DNA of 13,084 nucleotides from DASTRU01 sp035761045 (GTDB lineage: Bacteria > Pseudomonadota > Gammaproteobacteria > Burkholderiales > Burkholderiaceae_E): assembly GCA_035761045.1 (NCBI GenBank), contig DASTRU010000048.1, positions 1 to 13,084 of the forward strand. Direction: 5' to 3'. Every line of letters begins with the position of its first letter. Positions within the stretch are counted from its first letter, which is position 1. The position numbers and the translations under genes are program-made. Of the stretch, positions 8,027 to 13,084 are shown one piece after another. The notes under the pieces were generated by a model. The model ran no database searches and was not told the origin of the DNA. It worked only from the letters and a program-made list of their open reading frames with translations.

Positions 8027-8533
8027 CTACCGCTCAGGTTCGCGAGGCAATGACCGTACGACGATCGTTTTGCCGTCGACGAAAATAACTTCGGCACGCA
8101 TGGACTTACGCGTTGGTTGATGAGGTGCGATACCAACGATCGCGATGCGTCGTCCAACACGAATCAAGGATTGCGCATCCCAAGGCGCCAAGCGCGGCAA
8201 TGGCGGCAGTGTAATCGTCCATGCCCCCATCGGCGTGGTGGGCAACACGGCTTGCGCGAGCAACGCCGAGATATCGCCGTCATTGTGTTGAGATGGCGCA
8301 ACACGGCTGACGAGATCGACGGGACGCGCAAGCCTCGCGGGCACGTCGACGACAAGCTCGACATCGGGACCTTCCCACGCGATGGTGCGAATCAACCCTT
8401 CGATGTACAACGGCGTCTCGGCATTCATCGCCCCCGTGGACTGCGCATGCGCGAGTGCGGCCGTCAGCATGAGAACCGCCGCCATCGCGCAATGATGGGC
8501 AATGCGGTGCAATCGCGACAAAACTAAATTCAT
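8027..8533 (-). CDS. Small secreted protein of unknown function
   Basis: I do not recognise this 168-residue protein with certainty. Starting at the ATG 8533-8531 it has a classic Sec signal peptide: basic n-region with Arg and His, hydrophobic core AMAAVLMLTAALA, and a cleavage site after AHA (residue 30), leaving a mature chain of about 138 residues. It is therefore probably periplasmic. The mature part begins with YIEGLIRTIAWEGPDVELVVDVP and ends with a VGRRIAIVGIAP strand pair and VIFVDGKTIVVRS. This all-beta, OB-fold-like pattern faintly recalls DUF6152-type periplasmic proteins. A longer reading starts at GTG 8611-8609, overlapping the stop of the HerA-like gene as GTGA. It would place 26 extra residues before the signal peptide, which argues against it. 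The NERD gene follows after 6 bases. Confidence 0.7.
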   Translation of the reverse strand: MNLVLSRLHRIAHHCAMAAVLMLTAALAHAQSTGAMNAETPLYIEGLIRTIAWEGPDVELVVDVPARLARPVDLVSRVAPSQHNDGDISALLAQAVLPTTPMGAWTITLPPLPRLAPWDAQSLIRVGRRIAIVGIAPHQPTRKSMRAEVIFVDGKTIVVRSLPREPER

Positions 8534-8539
8534 ATCTGC

Positions 8540-8575
8540 ATCATACGAGCGCTTGACACCACCGTCAGCCGACGG
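8540..8575 (-). promoter_or_regulatory. Candidate promoter for the secreted-protein/NERD pair
   Basis: On the minus strand CTGACG (8568-8563) and TATGAT (8545-8540, five of six) are 17 bases apart. A 5-bp dyad, CCGTC/GACGG at 8562-8575, covers the -35. The -10 ends 7 positions before the A of the ATG at 8533, so transcription from it would begin at or next to the start codon and give a leaderless message. No Shine-Dalgarno sequence is visible. This is a prediction from consensus matching only. Confidence 0.4.
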
Positions 8576-8607
8576 CCTCCATGTTCGTGATGAACACGGC
8601 ATTTCGA

Positions 8608-10125
8608 TCACCGCCGACGCCCGAGCAAACTGCCCAACACGCCGCGCACGATTTCCCGGCCCACCGCCGAACCGATCGACCGCATCGCCGATTTAGTCGC
8701 GGCTTCCAATGCGCCTTCGCGGCTACGACCGCGGCCACTCGTGGACGCGCCGCCGCCAAACAATCCGCCCAATGCATCCCGCATCTGATCGGCGATCGAG
8801 CCGCCACCCGACGATGTGCCCGAAGGTGTTTGCGCGGCCGACGTACTACCTGCGCGGACTTGCAAACGCTCGTACGCCGATTCTCGATCCACCGCGTTCT
8901 CATAAACACCGGCCACGATGGACTTTGCACGTACTTGGGCGCGCTCGTCGGCATTAAGCGGTCCGATTTGCGAGCCCGGCGCACGAATCCACGCGCGTTG
9001 AGTCACGCCGGGCGTGCCTTTCTCGTCGAGAAAACTCACCAGGGCCTCGCCAACGCCCAATTCGAGAATAGCCGCGGCCGCGTCGAGCTTAGGGTTGGGC
9101 CGCATGGTTTCGGCCGCGGTGCGTACCGCTTTTTGATCGCGCGGCGTGAAGGCGCGCAAGGCGTGCTGAACGCGGTTACCGAGCTGCCCAAGCACCGTGT
9201 CGGGAATATCGAGCGGATTTTGCGTCACGAAATAAACGCCCACGCCTTTGGAGCGAATCAAGCGCACCACCTGCTCGATCTTTTCGAGCAACACCTTGGG
9301 CGCGTCGTTGAACAACAAATGCGCTTCGTCGAAGAAAAACACCATCTTCGGCTTTTCCAGATCGCCCACCTCGGGCAAATGCTCGAACAACTCCGACAGC
9401 AGCCAGAGCAACAACGTCGAATAAATCTTTGGCGATTGCAGCAGTTTGTCGGCCGCGAGAATGTTGACGATGCCAAACCCTTGCGTGTCGGTTTGCATGA
9501 GATCGTCGATGTTGAGCATCGGCTCGCCGAAAAACTTATCGCCGCCTTGCTCCTCGATGGCAAGCAGGCCGCGTTGAATCGCGCCGATCGATGCGGACGA
9601 GACGTTGCCGTATTGCGTGGTGAATTGGCTCGCGTTCTCGCCTACGTACTGGCACATCGCGCGCAAGTCCTTAAGGTCGAGCAATAGCAAGCCCGAATCG
9701 TCGGCGATGCGAAACACGATGTTGAGCACGCCCGCTTGCGTGTCGTTCAAATTGAGCATGCGCGCGAGCAGCAGCGGTCCTAAGTCGGAGACGGTGGCGC
9801 GCACCGGGTGGCCCTGCTCGCCAAACACATCCCAAAACGTGGCGGGACAGGCGGCGAACTCGGGCGCTTCAGCGCCAACGGCATCGAGGCGCTTTTTCAG
9901 TTTGTCGGACAACACTCCGGCTTTGGCGATGCCGGTTAAATCGCCCTTCACGTCCGCCATGAACACCGGCACGCCGCGCCGGGAAAACTCATGCGCCAGT
10001 TTTTGCAGCGTGACGGTTTTGCCAGTGCCAGTCGCGCCAGTGATGCAACCGTGACGATTGGCAAGCGCCGGCAGCATCACGATGGGATCGGCGCCGTGTT
10101 GAGCCACTACGATGGGTTCGGACAT
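8608..10125 (-). CDS. HerA-like P-loop ATPase, YjgR/DUF853 family
   Basis: A 505-residue AAA-type ATPase of the FtsK/HerA superfamily, close in length to E. coli YjgR (about 500). Its cellular role is not established; relatives translocate DNA or pump macromolecules. Walker A GATGTGKT is at residues 30-37, followed by MADVKGDLTG. Walker B FFFDEAHLLF contains D266 and E267, and the sensor-like segment YFVTQNPLDIPDTVLGQLGN surrounds Q302. The C-terminus has a Gly/Ser/Thr-rich linker (GGGS, GGLFGGGAS) and a basic tail ending GRRR, typical of the family. I chose the ATG at 10125-10123 because GAGGTG lies 7 bases upstream and MSEPI fits the family start. The gene is divergent from yebC across 143 bases and heads a co-directional run with the secreted and NERD genes. 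It stops 74 bases before the secreted-protein ATG. Family assignment is firm, function is not. Confidence 0.9.
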   Translation of the reverse strand: MSEPIVVAQHGADPIVMLPALANRHGCITGATGTGKTVTLQKLAHEFSRRGVPVFMADVKGDLTGIAKAGVLSDKLKKRLDAVGAEAPEFAACPATFWDVFGEQGHPVRATVSDLGPLLLARMLNLNDTQAGVLNIVFRIADDSGLLLLDLKDLRAMCQYVGENASQFTTQYGNVSSASIGAIQRGLLAIEEQGGDKFFGEPMLNIDDLMQTDTQGFGIVNILAADKLLQSPKIYSTLLLWLLSELFEHLPEVGDLEKPKMVFFFDEAHLLFNDAPKVLLEKIEQVVRLIRSKGVGVYFVTQNPLDIPDTVLGQLGNRVQHALRAFTPRDQKAVRTAAETMRPNPKLDAAAAILELGVGEALVSFLDEKGTPGVTQRAWIRAPGSQIGPLNADERAQVRAKSIVAGVYENAVDRESAYERLQVRAGSTSAAQTPSGTSSGGGSIADQMRDALGGLFGGGASTSGRGRSREGALEAATKSAMRSIGSAVGREIVRGVLGSLLGRRR

Positions 10126-10132
10126 GCAAGGA

Positions 10133-10138
10133 CACCTC
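10133..10138 (-). promoter_or_regulatory. Ribosome binding site of the HerA-like gene
   Basis: Minus strand GAGGTG, seven bases from the ATG at 10125. It supports that start over an in-frame alternative seven codons upstream at 10146, which would lie beyond this site. Confidence 0.75.
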
Positions 10139-10149
10139 AAGGGCAAGCG

Positions 10150-10164
10150 CGGCGCGATGCGCCG
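10150..10164. repeat. Perfect 6-bp inverted repeat in the HerA-like gene leader
   Basis: CGGCGC-GAT-GCGCCG forms a 15-base perfect dyad with a 3-base loop. It lies 11 bases upstream of the ribosome binding site of the HerA-like gene. In RNA it would form a stable hairpin. It has no T run, so it is not a terminator. It could be chance in GC-rich DNA. Confidence 0.5.
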
Positions 10165-10202
10165 TATTCACGAACAAGTAAGACTTCCAAGAGCCGTATA
10201 AG

Positions 10203-10233
10203 GCCCGCTGCTAGAATCGCGGGCTCGATTCTA
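10203..10233 (+). promoter_or_regulatory. yebC-purD promoter region with two overlapping inverted repeats
   Basis: An extended -10, TGC-TAGAAT, occupies 10209-10217; no good -35 is present. Two perfect dyads overlap on it: GCCCGC (10203-10208) with GCGGGC (10219-10224), and TAGAATCG (10212-10219) with CGATTCTA (10226-10233). The expected transcription start (about 10224-10225) falls inside the second dyad. These are therefore more likely a DNA operator than an RNA structure. No matching regulator is recognised in the window. Confidence 0.5.
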
Positions 10234-10268
10234 CGGACCTTCAACGAACAACTAAGGGCAGGTGCGTT

Positions 10269-10994
10269 ATGGCCGGACACTCCAAGTGGGCCAACATTCA
10301 GCATCGCAAAGGCCGCCAGGACGAGAAGCGCGGCAAGACTTTTTCAAAGCTTGCGCGCGAAATCATCGTCGCGGCGAAACTGGGCGGTGGCGATCCCAAG
10401 ATGAATCCTCGTTTACGGCTGGCGATCGATAAAGCCAAGGCCGTGAGCATGCCGAACGACAACATCGAACGCGCCATTAAAAAAGGCACGGGCGATCTCG
10501 AAGGCGTTGTTTACGAGGAAATTCGCTACGAAGGCTATGGCGTGGGCGGCGCGGCCGTCATGATCGACTGCCTGACCGACAACCGCACGCGCACTGTGGC
10601 GGAAGTACGGCATGCGTTATCGAAGAACGGCGGCAATTTAGGCACCGATGGCTCGGTCGCGTTCATGTTCAAGCATTGCGGGCAGTTTTTCTTCGCGCCC
10701 GGCACGAATGAAGACAGCGTGATGGAAGCCGCGTTGGACGCGGGCGCCGAAGACGTCGTGACGGCCGAGGACGGCAGCATCGAAGTGGTGTGCGCGCCTT
10801 CCGACTTCGAGGCCGTGAAGACGGCGCTCGAAGCCGCCGGACTTAAACCCGAGGGCGGCGAAATCACGATGAAACCTCTTAACGAAACCCTGTTGGCTGG
10901 CGACGACGCGCAAAAGATGCAAAAGATGCTCGACTTGCTCGAAGACCTCGACGATGTGCAGCAGGTGTACACAACGGCGGTTCTCGACGCATGA
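10269..10994 (+). CDS. yebC: YebC/PmpR/TACO1 family protein
   Basis: A 241-residue cytoplasmic protein of the YebC (DUF28) family, usual length about 245. The diagnostic N-terminus MAGHSKWANIQHRKGRQD is present, followed by the helical block FSKLAREIIVAAKLGG and NPRLRLAIDKAKAVSMPNDNIERAIKKG. The VYEEIRYEGYG and DCLTDNRTRTVAEVRHALSKNGG segments are also canonical. Family members have been described both as DNA-binding transcriptional regulators (PmpR) and, for TACO1 and some YebC proteins, as factors that help ribosomes through stalling sequences. Sequence alone does not choose between these. A GGGCAGG region around 10256-10262 serves as ribosome binding site. The stop overlaps the purD start by four bases (ATGA), implying translational coupling. 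yebC-purD-hemF order is familiar from Burkholderiales, unlike the yebC-ruvC linkage of Gammaproteobacteria. Confidence 0.96.
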   Translation: MAGHSKWANIQHRKGRQDEKRGKTFSKLAREIIVAAKLGGGDPKMNPRLRLAIDKAKAVSMPNDNIERAIKKGTGDLEGVVYEEIRYEGYGVGGAAVMIDCLTDNRTRTVAEVRHALSKNGGNLGTDGSVAFMFKHCGQFFFAPGTNEDSVMEAALDAGAEDVVTAEDGSIEVVCAPSDFEAVKTALEAAGLKPEGGEITMKPLNETLLAGDDAQKMQKMLDLLEDLDDVQQVYTTAVLDA

Positions 10995-12274
10995 AGATTC
11001 TCGTGGTGGGCGGCGGCGGCCGGGAACACGCGTTGGCTTGGAAGCTCGCGCAATCGTCCGATGTGCAGGTGGTCTACGTAGCGCCCGGCAACGCGGGCAC
11101 GGCGCTCGACCCGCGCTTGCAAAACGTGCCGATTACCGATCACAACGTGCTGGCCGCGTTCGCCGAGCGGGAAAAGGTTGGCTTGACCGTGGTGGGGCCG
11201 GATGCCGATCTCGCGGGTGGGATTGTCGATCTCTTTCAAAGCCGCGGCTTGCGCATCTTCGGCCCGACCAAAGCGGCGGCCGAATTGGAATGGTCCAAGG
11301 ACTTCGCCAAGGGCTTTATGAAGCGCCACGGCATTCCCACGGCCGCTTATGAAACCTTCACCGACGCGGCGGCCGCGCATGCGTACGTGAATCGCCAAGG
11401 CGTGCCAATCGTCATCAAGGCCGACGGCTTGGCCGCTGGCAAAGGCGTGGTGGTCGCGACCACGCTCGACGAAGCGCATGCCGCGATCGACGCGATGATG
11501 GTGGGCAACAAATTTGGCGCGAGCGGCGCGCGCGTCGTGATCGAGGAATTCATGGAAGGCGAGGAAGCAAGCTTCTTCGTCTTAAGCGACGGCGTGAACG
11601 CGTTGCCCTTGCAATCCGCGCAAGATCACAAGCGCTTGCTCGATGGCGATGTAGGTCCGAATACCGGCGGCATGGGCGCGTATTCGCCCGCGCCGATCGT
11701 CACGCCCGACGTGCGCGCGAAAGTGCTGCATCAAATCGTGCGACCGACAATTGCCGGCATGGCGGCCGAAGGACGCGCGTTCGTTGGGTTCTTGTACGTT
11801 GGCTTGATGATCGACGCGCACGGCAATCCTCGCGTCGTCGAATTCAACGCGCGCATGGGCGACCCCGAAACACAGCCAATCATGACGCGTTTGAAAAGCG
11901 ACTTAGTCAACGCGATCGAGGCGGCACTCGACGGCAAGCTCGACACCATCGAGTTCGAATGGGACCGCCGATACGCGCTGTGCGTCGTGCTCGCCTCGCA
12001 AGGCTATCCCGAGCATCCCCGCAGGGGCGACGTCATCACCGGCGTGCCCAAGGCGGGCGACGAGTGCGTGGTGTTTCATGCCGGCACCGCGATGAAGGAA
12101 GGCCAACTGGTGACGAATGGCGGACGCGTGCTCGGTGTCGTGGGCTTGGGCGATACCTTGCGCTATGCGCGCATGCGTGCGTACGAAACGGCCGAAAAAA
12201 TCGCCTTCGACGGTTTGCAATACCGCAGCGACATCGGGCATCGCGCATTGCGCGCCCGGCCGTCGGCCGAGTGA
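10991..12274 (+). CDS. purD: Phosphoribosylamine--glycine ligase (GAR synthetase)
   Basis: Second step of de novo purine synthesis: joins glycine to phosphoribosylamine with ATP to give glycinamide ribonucleotide. The protein has 427 residues, matching the usual 425-430. The N-terminal domain opens with KILVVGGGGREHALAWKL (Gly loop at 7-10) and NAGT. The ATP-grasp core contains VIKADGLAAGKGV (141-153) and the block QDHKRLLDGDVGPNTGG. The metal-binding EFNARMGDPETQ begins at E284. The start overlaps the yebC stop (ATGA), so translation is probably coupled and purD shares the yebC promoter. No riboswitch or PurR site can fit between them. The C-terminus ends shortly after DIGHRALR, as expected, and the gene is intact. 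Confidence 0.97.
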   Translation: MKILVVGGGGREHALAWKLAQSSDVQVVYVAPGNAGTALDPRLQNVPITDHNVLAAFAEREKVGLTVVGPDADLAGGIVDLFQSRGLRIFGPTKAAAELEWSKDFAKGFMKRHGIPTAAYETFTDAAAAHAYVNRQGVPIVIKADGLAAGKGVVVATTLDEAHAAIDAMMVGNKFGASGARVVIEEFMEGEEASFFVLSDGVNALPLQSAQDHKRLLDGDVGPNTGGMGAYSPAPIVTPDVRAKVLHQIVRPTIAGMAAEGRAFVGFLYVGLMIDAHGNPRVVEFNARMGDPETQPIMTRLKSDLVNAIEAALDGKLDTIEFEWDRRYALCVVLASQGYPEHPRRGDVITGVPKAGDECVVFHAGTAMKEGQLVTNGGRVLGVVGLGDTLRYARMRAYETAEKIAFDGLQYRSDIGHRALRARPSAE

Positions 12275-12303
12275 CGCGTTCGCTCGATCGGCACGGCACC
12301 ACC

Positions 12304-13084
12304 ATGATTGAGTTGGCCTCCGTCAAAGCGTATTTGCTTGACCTGCAATCGCGCATCGTGACCGCGCTTGAAGCGTACGAAGCGACGTCGTTTCGTACCG
12401 ATACCTGGGAACGCGCCGAAGGCGGCGGAGGCGTGTCGCGATTGATTGAAAACGGCGTGTTGCTCGAGCGCGGCGCGGTGCTGTTCAGCCACGTAACGGG
12501 CCACAAGTTGCCGCCCTCCGCCACTCAACATCGGCCGGAGCTTGCGGGACGCGCATGGGAAGCGATGGGTGTATCGCTTGTTTTTCATCCACGCAATCCG
12601 TATGTGCCGACCGTGCATTTGAATGTGCGTTGCTTCGTCGCGCGTCGCGATGGCGCGGAGGACGTGTGGTGGTTTGGCGGCGGGATGGATTTGACGCCCT
12701 ATTACGGCTTCGAGGACGACGCGCGGCATTTTCATGCCGTATGCAAAGCAGCGCTCGATCCGTTCGGCGCCGATTTGCATCCACGGTTCAAGCAATGGTG
12801 CGACGAGTATTTTTTCCTCAAGCATCGCGGCGAGGCGCGCGGCGTGGGCGGCATTTTCTACGACGACTTTTCCGCGCTGGGTTTCAACGATTGTTTCGCG
12901 CTCATGCGCAGCGTGGGCGATGCGTTTTTAAAAGCCTACGGTCCGATCGTGGAGCGCCGTCACGCCATGCCGTTTGGCGAGCGCGAGCGTGAGTGGCAGT
13001 TGACCCGGCGCGGCCGGTATGTCGAATTCAACTTAGTGTTTGATCGCGGCACGTTATTTGGCTTGCAATCAGGCGGCCGTACCG
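12304..13084 (+). CDS. hemF: Oxygen-dependent coproporphyrinogen III oxidase, 3' end cut by window
   Basis: Haem biosynthesis enzyme that oxidatively decarboxylates coproporphyrinogen III to protoporphyrinogen IX using O2. I translated 260 codons from the ATG at 12304; the frame is open to the window end and about 40 residues are missing relative to E. coli HemF (299). Landmarks are AEGGGGVSRLI, FSHVTG, PPSATQHRPELAGR, HPRNPYVPT, WWFGGGMDLTPYYGFEDDA, RRGRYVEFNLVFDRGTLFGLQ. H95, H105, H144 and H174 align, one residue offset, with the four conserved histidines of the E. coli enzyme. A GTG at 12271, in frame and overlapping the purD stop as GTGA, is an alternative start adding 11 residues. Neither start has a clear ribosome binding site; the ATG fits the family N-terminus better. 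It follows purD closely, so it is likely the third gene of the yebC operon. Its presence implies haem synthesis under oxic conditions. Confidence 0.96.
   Translation, partial: MIELASVKAYLLDLQSRIVTALEAYEATSFRTDTWERAEGGGGVSRLIENGVLLERGAVLFSHVTGHKLPPSATQHRPELAGRAWEAMGVSLVFHPRNPYVPTVHLNVRCFVARRDGAEDVWWFGGGMDLTPYYGFEDDARHFHAVCKAALDPFGADLHPRFKQWCDEYFFLKHRGEARGVGGIFYDDFSALGFNDCFALMRSVGDAFLKAYGPIVERRHAMPFGEREREWQLTRRGRYVEFNLVFDRGTLFGLQSGGRT

Noticed and set aside
8581..9687. 368-codon plus-strand open frame opposite the HerA-like gene
   Set aside because: It lies entirely antisense to a confidently assigned gene with intact Walker motifs, is rich in Arg and His as expected of an antisense frame, and shows no recognisable domain. 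Long antisense frames are common at this GC.
7304..10125. Reading the HerA-like/NERD block as an antiphage defence island
   Set aside because: No integrase, tRNA boundary, toxin-like gene, restriction-modification gene or composition shift, and YjgR-type proteins are widespread chromosomal genes. Kept only as a hypothesis of functional partnership.

Overview
This window looks like a piece of a betaproteobacterial chromosome, most likely Burkholderiales. The evidence is moderately high GC, proteins that read like betaproteobacterial housekeeping orthologues, and two gene orders I know from that group: pepN followed by fbp, and yebC-purD-hemF. This assignment comes from memory of the families, not from a database search. 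I see no insertion sequence, integrase, tRNA, rRNA or CRISPR array, and no clear base-composition break. Coding density is very high, and no gap between genes exceeds about 200 bases.

Layout from left to right. A 3'-truncated gltX (glutamyl-tRNA synthetase) lies on the minus strand at 1-1346. A 193-base divergent region with a candidate pepN promoter follows. Then pepN (M1 aminopeptidase, 1540-4227) and fbp (class I fructose-1,6-bisphosphatase, 4243-5259) form an apparent plus-strand operon. It ends in a strong intrinsic terminator at 5287-5317. Converging on it is a zeta-crystallin-type quinone oxidoreductase (5316-6290, minus). Divergent from that is a ten-helix EamA/DMT transporter (6356-7285, plus).

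The middle block is the least characterised part. Three genes run on the minus strand in transcription order: a HerA-like P-loop ATPase of the YjgR/DUF853 family (10125-8608), a small secreted protein of unknown function (8533-8027) and a NERD-domain (nuclease-related) protein (8020-7304). The last two are only 6 bases apart. The NERD protein has Arg where the catalytic Lys of the D...ExK motif is expected.

The right block is yebC (10269-10994), purD (10991-12274, four-base overlap with yebC) and the start of hemF (12304 to the window end). These cover translation or gene regulation, purine synthesis and haem synthesis. A conspicuous pair of overlapping inverted repeats sits on the extended -10 in front of yebC.

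Most of the window is ordinary core metabolism. The items worth a second look are the ATPase/secreted/NERD gene cluster, the altered NERD motif, the nested dyads at the yebC promoter, and a possible leaderless start for the secreted protein. None of these is strong enough to be called a new system from sequence alone.
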